Shown piece after piece: positions 11,515-24,700 of a DNA stretch of 64,000 nucleotides. The notes beneath the pieces are model-generated. The model did not search any database. It was not told the DNA's origin and saw only the letters and a list, made by a program, of their open reading frames with translations. Numbering within the stretch: position 1 is the first letter of the stretch; the number at the start of each line of letters is the position of its first letter. The DNA comes from Phaseolus vulgaris (Eukaryota; Streptophyta; Magnoliopsida; Fabales; Fabaceae): NCBI RefSeq assembly GCF_000499845.2, contig NC_023750.2, positions 15,355,503-15,419,502 on the forward strand, in the 5' to 3' direction. The position numbers were made by a program, and so were the translations under genes.

Positions 11515-14500
11515 CATGCACACATATACTCATCTTAGTCCCGATTCAAAAAGTTGCATTACCCATTACCACGCCCACAAATACGGGATTATTTGTCACC
11601 CCTATGAGTGACAAAAACATTAGTTTATGTAATATGATGATTAAAAGTTGCCCACAAAGACAAAAATAACATATAAAATCCCAAGTAGTTAAATATTATT
11701 GATTTAAAATAATTTGCTAGATTGAAACATCAAAATAGTCTACCTGGCAATCCATTCTGTCAGTAATTCCACCATGTCCTGGAATACTATCACCAAAATC
11801 CTGCAAAATTGGGAACACGTGGCAAGTTTGTTTATGCTTGATCAAAATGGCTGATATTTGCTGACTTCAATATTAGAAAAACAATTGCATACCTTTATTT
11901 TAAAAGCCCTTTTAAAACCACTAGCAAAGAAACCTCCAAAAGGTGCAATAATCGAAGCAAACAAGCCAAGACATAAAGCATGCCATTGAACTGGTAGGAT
12001 TGATACCTCCTTCCAAGGAAACTGTATACAACATGTCGCAAGTTATGATTTTCATATGTTCCAAGAATCTGGATTGGGAACTCATGATTACAGAATAGTC
12101 ACATTTTATACACTGAAATGTAATGTCGAAATATAAAATCTAACAGAGTGATTGGTAGAAAATTTAGTTTCCTAATTCTATTAAGAATACATGTTTTGTA
12201 ATGGCAACTATTGGTGTGTTTGGAAAAACAAAATTAACTACACGCCTATTGAATAAGTGTTGATTACATAATAAGCTCAAGGGCCTGTTTGGTTGAAATA
12301 TTCCTAAAGTACTTCTAAGAGAAAAAAATAAAAATAAAAATCAAATAAGGTTCTCCATAAATTAAAATTAGCTTATGCATAAACTAGTATATAAAAGCTC
12401 TCTTATTTAACTTCTCCAAAAATTAGAATTTTAACTTATGCTAAGCTAGTTTTTACTTATGAAAAACTTCATTTCATATTTTCTTATTTTCTTCTTCTAG
12501 TACTTTTAGAGAAGCATACCCAAACAGGCCTTAAGGATTATATGGAAATCAAAGAGGGAGAGGGCATTCAAGCTCGTTTAGACTGTTTCACAATCTATTT
12601 TGTAAAACTTATTGAAATAAACTGAAAATAACTTACAGCAGGTCATAAGCTCTTTTTATAGGTTTACACAAGTATTTATGTCATATCATAAGATAAGAAG
12701 ACCACACAAGCTCTTCCAAATATCCCTTTTAACCAAGAACAATGAAGATTAAAATGAAATATGCAAATCTGGACTTTTTTATATTCATGCTAAAAAATTG
12801 CCTGGTTAATGTCCTAAAGACTGGGCCAATTTGAGTGAGTCATTTCCTGATCTATGCATGTCATTGACTTAATTGTCTTCAACCTTATCAGTAATTCTCA
12901 CATTCTATACATTTCAAGTTTTTTATTCTCTAGGTAAAATCTGAGGATTTATGTTGTTATTTGAGGCATCCAAATTGTGTTTTTGGTGAATTTTTTTACC
13001 AATACGGTCATGCACACTTAAACTGTCAAGTAGATATTGATGTAGGTCATAAGATTCAAATTTCAGCTGAATTTCAAGTGCTTACCCAATGAGGGATCCA
13101 TCCAGGTAAGGAGTAGGATTCTGGCTTAAACATAGGACCAGGATCACAGTGAAGCCAACCAGTTGACAAATCCTGCATGTTATTATTACCAACGAGATGT
13201 GAGCATTAGAATAATGTTTCACAATATGCAAGTTAGTCGTGGTATGCATTACACAGCTACCTTCCTTGGACACGTTAGCCACTGAGAATGACCCATGATG
13301 TCAGCAAGCTACAAAATAAGTTTTCAAAGATAATATTAGCATCCAGCTCATAACAACATTATTGATGTATAAACGCTCAAGTAGAAACCTAATTGCCACA
13401 AATGATGATTCTGACCAAGCTTTTGGACAGTTTATTTAGGCTGATGCAACCATTTAATAATTAGAGGAATATAAAGCATCGACAACAAGTGATTCAGACT
13501 CAGTGACAAGTGACAACCCCCCTGCCAAAAAAATTCCCAACAGTTTTGTACCATCACTAAGAAATTGAAATTTTGCTTACCATAAATGCAGAGATGATAG
13601 TGGTAACGGATGCCCCAATAAAACCCTCCCAGGTTTTCTTTGGAGATAACTTAATCAAAGGGGTTTTTCCAAAGAAGAAACCAAAGATATAAGCAGCAAT
13701 ATCATTAATGACAATAAGTGATGCTGGGAGAAGAAACCTGTACAGTAGTCCAAATGTTGAAGAAAACAAGCAAGACATCAACATCAATACAATTAAAAGC
13801 AATGGGTGCAGGATATGTCTTATTTCCTATAATAGCAGTGATCAAACATTAAATAAAATGTGTGAACAAAATGATTCTATGGAAGCACATAGATAAACGC
13901 ATAAAATCACTTTAAAACATACCAGTTTAAGATTATGCCACACAATCATCATAAACAGTACAGTTATTTATTTGGGAAAAGAATTAAAATAATACCCTCG
14001 TAATCAATCCAAGAAAAAACAAATGGGAATATACTTTAAAAATCAGCCCCCTGCATTTTGAAAAGTTGGCAGTTGATCTTGTTTTACAGCTTTATTGTCT
14101 CTCTTTTTTATGAGAAATATAATTATTTCATCACCTCTCCCTAATATTCTCTCCATCTTTTCTATCCTAAGGCCTTGATTCCACCATTTGGGCAAGACCA
14201 GATAACATCCTGTGCAATTCAGCCAACAAACCCACGAATTATGAAATTCGTTTACACAATTCCTTAAGGTGATTGTTTTGGCATCAACTACCAGAAAAAT
14301 AACATTTAAAAAAATATTGCAAAAAAAGTGTCCACAAAAATGAGGAATAGCATCATGAAGAATAATATGATTTCATGCAAAAGAGAATCCTCAAAAATTG
14401 GTGAAATTTTGTTAGCATGGCTATTAATTAATCATCATTTCCTTTTATAGGCTATATTACCAGAAAATCCCTTCAAAAATGCTTGCCACAGTAAAGGAGG

Positions 14501-15780
14501 ACTGGCCAAATACAACAATTAGAATCATATGTGTCCAAGCATACTGGCCAAATTGGTACTTATACATCTTCTTCTTCAATGTGAGAATGAACCACATAAA
14601 TCCTGCATTCAATCAATAAAAAGTGCATAAACAAAGTATTCACTTCCCTACAATGTTGAAAATGGCCATAAGATCATAAATGTAAAAAACAACCTTGATG
14701 TTTGCCAGGAATCTAATAGAGACATTGCACAAGCACTGGCTAGTGAACATTATAAGGATAACATGAATAAAAGTAAGTTACCTGCAATGTACAGGGCATA
14801 GCAAATAACCATATGATACTTAATAAGACTGCTCACTAGCCGATATAAAACCATGTCTGAAGTTACAGTGTTAACCAGCCGTTGACTCAGAATACGTCCA
14901 TAAACAAATAACATTGAAGTGAAGAAAAAATGCCTGAAAGAATATACGTGAATATGAAGACATCATTAAATGACTTTTTTAAAAATGTCCTGTCCAATTA
15001 GCTACTAATTCATTATAAAAAGAATGATTGTACTGCTATATGAGTAACAATTACGAACATACCAGTTTAATAGCCTAAATCCAGGCAGCTGCCTATCTTC
15101 ATGAGCTCTCCTGAGTAGATTGAAAAGCTCCTTTGCCATGAAGATTTGAATAACCACCACCATTGCAGTGATGTAGAGGTGACCCATATATATGATCAAC
15201 ACAAAGCCGCCAATCATCCATACGGATGAATATGCTCGAATTAGCATGGACTTGTATTTGCTTTTGTCATTAACAAGTAACTGGGTACCATTTGCTTTGC
15301 TAACTTCCGGAATAACCTTAGATAAAGGCATCAAAAAATTAACTTCAAATAGTTTACAGAAAATCTTCCAGAATGATACTGCGATGATTCAGTTCTCATG
15401 TCATGTCATTGAAAGTTATTACATTAAATTCATCTATGGAGACAGCAACATTAAGAAAGAACAAAATAGTCATAATAAAAAAACAAAGATTTAAAAAAGA
15501 AAATAAATTAGAATTTAACCATGCTTCGAATTATTTGTTGTCCATAATTAGATACTTTTGACAATTTTTCTTTCTCTCTTCAAATTTCAGGATGACACAG
15601 AGTACGCTAAATCAATTTCTACATGAAATTTACTAACAAAAAATGTTTTTTAATAGACAAAAGGAAAAGATGATTAAGTGATAAATCAAACTTTAATTAA
15701 CTAACCTCATTTGAGCGTTTGCGGTGCCTAATCCGACCACTTGTGGTTAATGGGGCAGTAGTACTAGTATCCCTCTGCAT
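10319..15780 (-). CDS. CDS1: CDP-diacylglycerol synthase (phosphatidate cytidylyltransferase), 11 coding exons
   Basis: Minus-strand exons: 15706-15780, 15063-15316, 14782-14933, 14461-14602, 13581-13737, 13261-13308, 13086-13172, 11893-12021, 11744-11800, 10500-10583 and 10319-10408. All have GT/AG borders and join in phase to 424 residues, close to the ~420 of Arabidopsis CDS1. The enzyme condenses CTP and phosphatidic acid to CDP-diacylglycerol, the precursor of phosphatidylinositol, phosphatidylglycerol and cardiolipin. It is a multi-pass membrane protein, probably of the ER. The N-terminus is polar and basic ([10 protein letters not shown]). Conserved segments include [17 protein letters not shown], the exon-5 block [18 protein letters not shown], and at residues 339-365 the complete family signature, from SGFKRAF to HGGITDRMD, split between exons 8 and 9. 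Intron 7 carries a MITE. No frameshift or stop is seen. I did not try to choose between paralogues, so the number in the symbol is tentative. Confidence 0.93.
11478..11511. repeat. (AT)n microsatellite in intron 9 of the CDP-DAG synthase gene
   Basis: About 17 uninterrupted AT units lie within the 10584-11743 intron. Nearby, the motif caattcaaattgttag recurs two to three times around 11050-11110. Confidence 0.9.
12283..12529. mobile_element. hAT-like MITE in intron 7 of the CDP-DAG synthase gene
   Basis: The left end GCCTGTTTGGTTGAA and the right end, which reads GCCTGTTTGGGTATG on the other strand, are terminal inverted repeats. The flanks ctcaagg and cttaagg look like a target duplication with one mismatch. 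At 247 bp with no coding frame, it fits a non-autonomous hAT-type MITE. The superfamily is inferred from duplication length and TIR only. Confidence 0.65.
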
Positions 15781-17600
15781 TGGTCTTCAATCAAATTTCA
15801 CCCAATTGGAAGACAATGTGAACAGCACATGTGTAGCCAGAAAGTAGACACCTGTAAAAGTAAAAGAGATTAAATATACTCCTTTATATATATGAAGCAT
15901 AACTTATTAGATATGATTCAATTTGTAGACCTTCCAAGCAAAAAAGCTTGAACAAATTAGCTTCCATTATACAGCACAAACTCGGAGGATAAAAAAAGCA
16001 TGACATATATGAAGGTAACTAACTGTAGACTTAAATTTGGAGCAGGGAAGTTTAGCTAAATGAACTTTTCCAGTGATTCATTTTTTTAGTTCAATCCAAT
16101 AGAGATCTTTATACTTCACTATAACCATATCATCCACAGCCGTTTGAGTACCATGATATTAACTCATATCACTAAGTCTCATTCACCAGTTGGAATAATA
16201 ATCATCTTCTTCAACATTAGGATACCTACATGATCTTCTCACAGCTAAGGATATCAATTATTTACCATTATTTAGCCCTTATTAGTCCTATCCCTCTTTC
16301 CTATCTGACAAAACATTTTAGTTGTTGTAAAGAAAGTACAGATGATGAGTTTTATACATCTGCTTTATGTAATATGAACCAAATATCCAATATACTAACT
16401 GGAATTATAAAACATAATTTAACATGCAATAAATGCCTAATATGTGCAACTTTTTATTTTAACCGAAGCTCAGTAAGCAAAATTCAATCTTTGCGTGAAG
16501 CTTTCGTCAAAACAGAAAATATCGAGAAGAAAAAGAGAAAAATCAAACACAAACATAACTTTAAGCTCTAACCGCAAAAGGCCAATCAATAATAACATCA
16601 ATAAGGAAGACATGTGGAATCCCATATCTATCAACTTTTTTGGAATCACTGAATGTACAACATCTGCTCGATCTATTAATTCATGACTTATGACTAAATA
16701 CAAACGTAGAGGCACAGTTGAAGAGAGTGGCAGTAGTAGTGGACTAGCAGTCAATTGGTATTATCCAGGGACTCTTCCGCACGGATAAGTAATATTTATC
16801 ACATGCTGCAAGAACGAAATCACAAATCGATGCCAAACCCGACCCCGAAGTGTTGCCTTCAAGTTTTCTTACAACTTGTTAATTTTCAGGAATCCCACGT
16901 TTTCAACAAGTAACGAACCCTAACTACACAGTCCACTGTCTATTCAATAAAAACACATTATCGCACAAACCCTCTCTATAAAAAAGAAGCAGTCGCAGTA
17001 ACCCTACATCACTATTCCACACTCTCGAACAAAGTCAATGTATTCTCTTACCCTATTAATAACTCCTCTGCTCTCTACAAAACCGTTAATTATAGAGAGC
17101 CAAAAACACGCAAAGAGTTTCAACAAAAAACAAACGCGCACAACTAAAACTTCCTCTTACTCTTCTTTAATTTTTCAACGCAGGAAACAAAGCAAAACGA
17201 CGAATCTGGAACATGATACATGAGAAGAGTTCAGATTCAACATCAGAGACAGTTCCGTGAAGTTGAATAATATATGAGAGCAAAAAACATCTCACGAAAG
17301 TGAAAAATAAAAGGAGATAAGCACATAAACATGTATAAGCGAGCGATAGTGAGATTGGCAAAAGGTAGGAAACCTGGTTTGGGTTGTGGCGATGTTGAGC
17401 GACGAAAAGGACGAGGGAGAGAGTGAAATGAAGAAGACGAAAAAAGGAAGGGTGAGAAATAATAGGTATAGAAGGTGAGAATAGAACACAAGAAACGGTA
17501 AGCAAAGCGCGCACACAAACACCGTAGCGATGAAGCTTATTCGTTTATTCGAAAGTAGAAAACGAGAAATTCTTTCTTGCCAAAGCACAGCTCACACAGG
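15781..17600 (-). other. 5' UTR of the CDP-DAG synthase gene, split by a long intron
   Basis: Read on the minus strand, a non-coding exon ending at 17374 (donor aaaccag|gtttcc) can join to 15851 (acceptor ttttacag|gtgtc), leaving a 1.5 kb intron (15852-17373) and 71 nt of UTR before the start codon. The upstream limit is unknown; a CT-rich stretch on the gene strand lies at 17374-17520. Short frames in this area are not supported as genes. The intron holds nothing else I recognise. Confidence 0.5.
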
Positions 17601-19350
17601 AGAAGAGTATCATTATTGTGACGGACCCTTCTTTCATTTTTAATACTTTTTTATTATGATGCTATATTCCTTCTTCTTCTTTTACAACAAATAATAATAA
17701 AAATCCCTTTTTTTCTGGTTCAGTTTTGCTTGCCTCTTCAAGAATCTTTTCTGGAAGGAGGTCAAATTAGGATTGAGACTTGAGACTAGAGACTCAGGAT
17801 TCGTAGGAATATCGATTGGTTTTGGAGCATTCAAATTGAGAGCAAGGTATAAACCAAAAATTAAGATTCCACATTCAATTTTAAATATATAATTAATTAA
17901 TTATTATAATTACGATATATTCAAATATAATTACAGTATAATGGATTATATTATGCAGGATTTACTTTTATTAAAAGTATAATGGATTTTTGTCATGGAC
18001 TATAGTGTTTATTTTTTTGTAATGCATTTTTAAAGCTAATACACCAAGAATGTCTACGATTCGACTCAAAAAAGGACTTATACCAAAATTGTTGGTAACA
18101 AAGGTAAGGCACAAGGTCAATCTAAAATATATTTTTTAGGACATAACATTTATCAAGTAACAATAATTCCAAAGGTTAAAAGTATTATATTTTGTTCAAA
18201 ATTCTCTAATGAAATAAAACCTAAAAATAAATTACCAAAATTATTAAGATGTGTAAATTATGTATCATATTTTATTTTATAATATAAAAATTATCTGTAA
18301 ATCTTTATTCTATAGACTTTAAAAGATTTCCAGGCCATGAGACCAGAATTAACAATATAGTTTATTAAGGTAAAAAGGCCAGTAAAAAAATTTGTCTAAG
18401 ACTACTCAATCCTAGAGTCTTTTATGATAATGGAAATTGATACCTTTGAATTAAGATTAAGAGGTATTTTGAAATCACAATTCAAATAAAAAATTATTAG
18501 ATACTATTATGGGACTTCGACTAAGACTCAAATGGAATATAATATTATTAAAAAAGTTATACATTATTATGCATTACTAAATTACAAACATAAAATAAAG
18601 ATTAATTTTAAATAAAATATAATTAATCATTATATTAATTTAATTAAATATTATTTTAAAGATTAAAAAATTATTAATATTTAAAATCATTTTTATTATT
18701 AATAAATAATTTTTAAATTATATCTATTTAACTACCAAATTTTTACTTACTTAGAATCTAATTAGTTTGTAACTAATTTTGGTAACTAATTAGATAATAA
18801 TTTGAAAATTATTTAATAATAATAAAAATTATTTTACATGTTAATAATTTTTTATAATATTGAATTTATTTAATATAATGATAAATTAATTTTTATTTTT
18901 AAAATTAGTTTTTATTTAATAATTTTATAAAAATAATTTAATAAATAAAAAATTCGTTTAAGAACTTTTTGTGAAGCAAGAAAATAAATTTTACAAAAAA
19001 AAAATCTCTCATTGGCAAAAAAAAAATTCAAATTTTTGTTTGTCCATGCCTTTAATTAATTTGATTACCAAGAAGTATGTAGAATCCTTCTCGAACAAAA
19101 TCCAATATATTCTTGGTTAATCAGTTTTGAATAACCTCTCTACCTACTTTCAAGAATGATTCTATTGGATATGACTTATCAAAGTCACAATTTCTCCAAA
19201 AATAATAAAATACTATGATAATTTCAAAGTTCCAATTTTTTTTATTTTGTAATATACTTAAAAATGCTCAATTTCTGCTCTGAGAATGTGAGTGAGCTAG
19301 TTATTTGTCAATGTATATTTGAATTCAATTTAATATAAGGCAGTCTCATT
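17601..19350. other. AT-rich intergenic sequence, no gene seen
   Basis: No coding potential is visible. Around 18685-18835 there is an imperfect inverted repeat (tttttattattaataaataa against ttatttaataataataaaaa). It could be a decayed MITE or just low-complexity AT sequence. Confidence 0.4.
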
Positions 19351-19947
19351 TTCAAAAACCGTTTACTTGAGGGTCAAGGTGCTTTAGTGCATTGAATATT
19401 TTGAAGAAAATTTCAATTATGGAAGAGCAACCCCGTAAAAAAAAGAATTTAGAGGATTTTAGGTTAAAATTTTTTTTTATGGAAAAATCTAAGACTAAAT
19501 TTAGGAAAAGTCTTATAAAAGTATTGCCTATACTAGATTGTCATGAAAAATAAGAGAATTTAGAAAATAGGGACAGAAATAATAATCTTTATTTACAAAA
19601 TAGGATAATTGTTAGAATTTATAATTACTCTTATGCTTATATTAACTATGATTATATCCTTTTCAAAAACCCTTTACTTGAGGGTCAAGGTGCTTTAGTG
19701 CACTTAATATTTTGAAGAAAAATTCAATTATGGAAGAGCAACCCCGTAAAAAAAAGAATTTAGAGGATTTTAGATTAAAATAATTTTTTATGGAAAAATC
19801 TAAGACTAAATTTAGGAAAAAGTCTTATAAAAGTATTGCTTATACTACATTGTCATGAAAAATAAGAGAATTTATAAAATAGGGACAGAAATAATAATCT
19901 TTATTTACAAAATAGGATAATTGTTAGAATTTTGAATTACTCTTATG
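19351..19947. repeat. Direct repeat, two ~285 bp copies, period ~311 bp
   Basis: Copies at 19351-19635 and 19662-19947 share ttcaaaaacc(g/c)tttacttga, caaggtgctttagtgca, tatggaagagcaaccccg and the end gaattactcttatg, with few differences. They are separated by about 26 bp. No coding frame is present. Confidence 0.85.
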
Positions 19948-19974
19948 ATTGATTATATTAACCCAGTGAAGTCT

Positions 19975-20304
19975 TTTTGAATGGGAGAAGTAATTGGAGT
20001 GTCAGTTCTCACAGGTAGTTCAAGGTGTCTGTTTTGACTTGAAAAAGGAGGATAGTTGGATTTGGAAGGATAAGGGAGGTGTTATCATATACGGTTAATT
20101 CTGTCTATAATCGTCTTAGGAGGGGCCGAGAAGGAGAGAATGTCATCGAGTTTAAATAACTTTGGAGATGTAAAACCCTGCCTTTTGCACTTGTTATTGT
20201 CTGGAGAGTGTTGAAAAATAAGCTAGTTACTAGGGTTAACTTGGAAAAGCGTGGAATTGCTGTTGAAAGTTCTTTATGTAGTCTTTGTAAGGGTGGGGTG
20301 GAGG
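19975..20304 (+). pseudogene. LINE-A, left part: end of RT ORF (zf-RVT region)
   Basis: Broken frames encode the C-terminal region of a plant L1-type LINE: DSWIWKDKGGVIYTVNSVYN, then VWRVLKNKLVTRVNLEKRGI and ESSLCSLCKGGVE. The wording parallels LINE-B (AWRILIDRIPSRVNLLRRGV). The sequence stops at 20304, where intron sequence of the CDP-DAG synthase gene begins, and it resumes at 40481. Positions 20271-20304 are repeated at 40481-40508. Confidence 0.75.
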
Positions 20305-20613
20305 TATTTTTCTGGTAGTTGATGCCAAAACAATCACCTTAAGGAATTGTGTAAACGAATTTCATAATTTGTGGGTTTGTTGGCTGAATTGCACAGGATG
20401 TTATCTGGTCTTGCCCAAATGGTGGAATCAAGGCCTTAGGATAGAAAAGATGGAGAGAATATTGGGGAGCTGATGAAATGATTATATTTCTCATAAAAAA
20501 AGAGAGACAATAAAGCTGTAAAACAAGATCAATCAACTGCCAACTTTTCAAAATGCAGGGAGCTGATTTTTAAAGTATATTCCCATTTGTTTTTCCTTGG
20601 ATTGATTACGGGG
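20305..20613 (+). pseudogene. Copied CDP-DAG synthase fragment, segment 1 (intron 4)
   Basis: This segment is the reverse complement of about 14005-14301, that is, intron 4 of the CDP-DAG synthase gene in this window, with few differences. Shared stretches include ctggtagttgatgccaaaac and ccttaaggaattgtgtaaac. It begins within LINE-A and is cut at 20613 by LINE-B. The copy has the opposite orientation to the source gene and lies about 6 kb from it. Confidence 0.9.
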
Positions 20614-20635
20614 TTTTTTTTTTTTTTTTTTTTTT

Positions 20636-21717
20636 GATCAGCAAAGAATGAAATTAAATTAACAGGGATACAAAGGGGTATCCCAACCCTTTTACATTAA
20701 CCAAACTACATAAGGCAAGACAAAAACAAGGGATAAACCAAACTCTATGCTACAAGAACTAAGCCTTACACTGATATCTATACCCAAAGAAAAAACGCAC
20801 TAAGAGTAGGACCTCCAAACTTCCCCAGCAGCCAAGAGACCTCCATGGTCCACTTATTGTGCATCATCTTCATTCGGGTGCTCCATGTTAAGCTCAAAAA
20901 CAACCCCTGTAAGTACTTATAGCCATTCTTTACAACTTGGTAAACCTGATGGCCTCAAACTAGCGCACATACAACTAGACATAACCTCACAGCCTATACC
21001 TACACCTCAAAAGCTGCATAAACCAGAAAAACAAGGGAGACAACACCAACTTTTGCAGCTTTGAATCATCAATCTGCATTCTGCCAATTCCTTGCTGTTG
21101 CTAGTCCACCAACTAATCTTCCCAGTGAAACATCGCACCAGAGGAGGAACAATTCTGCACCCCTGTTTTTGAATGGTTGAGTACCTGCAACACACTTCCA
21201 AAACAATATATTGAGCTTGCTGTTCGCTGTTGCACAATAACTTCAACGCCAGGTGTCTGTAAGCCTTATCCAGGCACACACGATTCGCACATGACAGCCC
21301 CTACAAGAGTTATAGTGGCATCAGGCATATGGGCTACTCCAAACAAAAGGTAAATGATTTCCCACATCCAAGATGTACTGGGAGGCGTCTAGCACAATCT
21401 ACTGCCTCGTCCAGACTACTTAAAATATCATCCCGACCATAAAACCGAACATCGATCAGATTTAGAGGTGAATAAACTTGCCAAGGAAGAAAAAACCAGC
21501 ATCACCCTTCTACCATCCTACCACATCCCAGCTATACTAAAGAAACTTGATCTGGCAGGGCACCTAGATAACCTTGGACTTGGGAGCACTTCGTAACCTG
21601 TCCACTTTCCAAGCATGACCTCTACCGAAGACAGGAAGAAACTACACCTTATACCTACTAGGATGCAACCTCCCTTTTCTGATGTTCCTTTCCTGTTCCA
21701 GCACAAGCACCCGACAT
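20636..21717 (-). other. 3' untranslated region of LINE-B
   Basis: This non-coding sequence lies between the ORF2 stop (21718) and the poly(A) tail. At about 1.1 kb it is long but plausible for a plant L1. The short frames in it have no recognised domain. Confidence 0.7.
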
Positions 21718-24700
21718 TCAGCGAACCTCGATGAGACACTGATTCGGATTCAGGATCCAATCCGAGAAAGCATACGAAAAAACCACTGTTTTGTGTTTTA
21801 GCCATAACCAGGACTGCAGCTGGGCATGCTGGAAAATCTCATCAGCGTCTGGGACCCCTTGTCTGAAAACCACTAAGTTCCTGTGCTCCCAAATACAGCT
21901 AACGATCGCCGCCCACAAGCCTAACCACACTTGATTTTGTTTACTATAAAGGTGTGCTAAGTGGAAATTCATAAAGTGGTTCATGAGATCCTTATTTTGG
22001 GCCCCTAAAACACCAATCCATCGATAGCACCGTGACCAAACTTGTTGTGCAACCACGCATTCTAGGAAGAGGTGTTGGGAAGATTCATCCGACCGATTAC
22101 ACAATGCGCACAAGGTTGATGTCACCGGCACTCCTCTTCTTAACAAATTCACTCTACTAGGAATTCTGTCAATAAGGATTCTCCAAGCAGTAGTGAGAAC
22201 TTTGGGCATAGCTTTGGCTTGCCATAGGAGACTAAACACACTTTCCTTTGAAGCTGGGGTTTGGTGGTTAGTCAACACAGAGTATGCTGATTTTACCGAG
22301 AACATACCCTTTTGGTCCCCCTTCCATAGCAGTTGGTCAGAGGTGTCCTTACTCAGTGCACCCAAACTTAATCTAGATAGCATTTCGACCTCCAATTCCG
22401 TCTCCCATTGGAACCTAACCCTCCTCCAATTCAAATTCCACCGCCATCTATTATCTTCCCATTCCCCTACCTCTCCCACCTTTTTTCCTTGATCAAGAGA
22501 CAAAGAAAATAATCTAGGATACGCCGATCTCAGGCATTCATTCCCGAGCCACAAATCCTCCCACAATCTCACTACGGCTCCGTTACCTACTTTCCACCCA
22601 ATGGCCTTTTGGAACCATCCGTTTGCTACACCTTCACCACATACTTTGATGATATCCTTCCACCACCATGATTGGTCTTTTGATCTAAGATGCATGTTCT
22701 CGGCAGATGAACTGTATTTAGAAGATATAATCTCCATCCATTTTCCACCTTCATTACTTATGATTCTCCATCTCCACTTCGCCAGGAGTGCATCATTAAA
22801 GTTCTTCACTTCCTTCACCCCCAATCCTCCATCCTCTAAGGGCTTACACACATTATCCCAGCTAACCCAAGGTATGGATTTATTATGTTTTCCCCACACC
22901 CATAAAAACTTCCTCTGAATACTGTTGATTTTATTGCACACTGCTACCGGGGCTTTAAAGATAGATAAGTAGAACAAAGGTATGGCAGTGAATACCGATT
23001 TTAGCAGACAAATCCGTCCTGCCATTGAGAGGAATCTTGCCCTCCAAGAGCTAAGTTTGGCTTCTACCTTTTTAACTACCGGATCCCAGAACTGTTTCTT
23101 CCTCGGGTTCCCACCCACCTCAAGCCCCAAATATAGGAAAGGTAGCTTCATCGTATTGCAATTCAAGGTTTTGGCATACGTGCTCATAGCAAAGTTGTCC
23201 ACTTTGATACCAGTCAACTTAGACTTGTGAAAGTTAACTTTCAAGCCCGAAACAACGAAGAATAGCCTTAATTGTAAAAATGCTATCAAAGGAGTCCTCA
23301 CACATAAAGAGTGTATCATCTGCGAATTGTAGTAAGCAGCACTCCACATTATTCCTTCCCACCTTTATGCCCCTAAGAACCTCCGTTCTCAGCGCTTGTC
23401 TAACCAATCCTGCTAAACCTTCAGCAACCACTAAAAAAAGAAAAGGGGCCATTGGGTCACCCTGTCTCAACCCCCTGGAAGGTTTAAATTCCTCTGTGGG
23501 GCTTCCATTAACCAACACAGAAACTGACGATGAGACTAGGCACCCTTTTACCCATAAGATCCACTTCTCGTGGAAGCCTAGCCTGTGGAGCATGTCAAAC
23601 AAAAAGTTCCATCTTACTGAGTCATACGCCTTTTCGAAGTCCACCTTAAAGCACACCCCACTTTTCCTCTTTCTCTTTATTTCCTCAAGGACCTCATTTG
23701 CCATAACAACGCTATCCAATAATCCTCTTTCACGAATAAAGGCTGACTGACATTCATCAATTATAAGCGGCATAATTTTCTTCATTCGACTCGACAAAAC
23801 TTTTGTGATGATCTTATAGATCACTCCAACTAAAGAAATGGGTTTGAACTGATCTAGCGTCGACGGGTCTCTTACTTTTGGAATGAGTGCAATGAAGGAC
23901 GCATTACAACCTTTCGGGAGAGACCCTGTTGTGTGAAACAGTTGCACCGCTGCCATAACATCCACCTTAAGCACTTCCCAACAGCTCTTGATAAAATTGA
24001 AATTGAAACCGTCTGGGCCCGGACTTTTAGATCCTCCACAATCCCATACTGCATTCTTCACTTCTTCCTCAGAGAACTTGATAACCATATTTCTACTTAC
24101 CTCCAAAGGTAACGACCTGAATTCTACCGAACCCAAGTGTACTCCAAAGTCCTGCGTAGCCATGAACCTCCTCTCAAAAAGTGACTTAGCTTCCCTCCTT
24201 ACAACTTCCAGTTCCTCACACCACTGGGAGTCTACCTCAACACCTTTAACCTCATTTTTTAGCCTTCTCCATCGAATCGCTGAATGGTAGAATTTAGAGT
24301 TAAGGTCCCCATGTTTAAGCCAATTCACTCTTGCTTTTTGCCTGTACATGGAGTCTAGCTTTTTATTCACTAACCCCAGTTGACTAAGCAATTCCAACCT
24401 TCTCAACCTCCCCTCGTCCTCTAAGGTGTCAATGTCGTCCTCCCCGTCCAGATTCTCAATTTCCATCTCGATACGTCTCTTATCAGATTCCACACATCCA
24501 AAAACACTTCTATTCCACACTTTAAGATCCGCCTTTAAGAGTTTCAGCTTTTCTTTAAGTGCAAATATACTATTACCTTCCACCTGATACGATTCCCACT
24601 TCCCCTTTACCATTGCCGTAAACCCCGGTTCCTTTAACCACACATCAAAGGTTCTGAAAGGTTTTGGCCCCCAGTCTTTAATACATGATTTCAAAACAAG

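Noticed and set aside
17167..17588. Overlapping minus-strand frames rich in F, L and S near 17.2-17.6 kb
   Set aside because: They lie in the CT-rich non-coding first exon of the CDP-DAG synthase gene and in its intron; three overlapping frames of similar length show low-complexity sequence.
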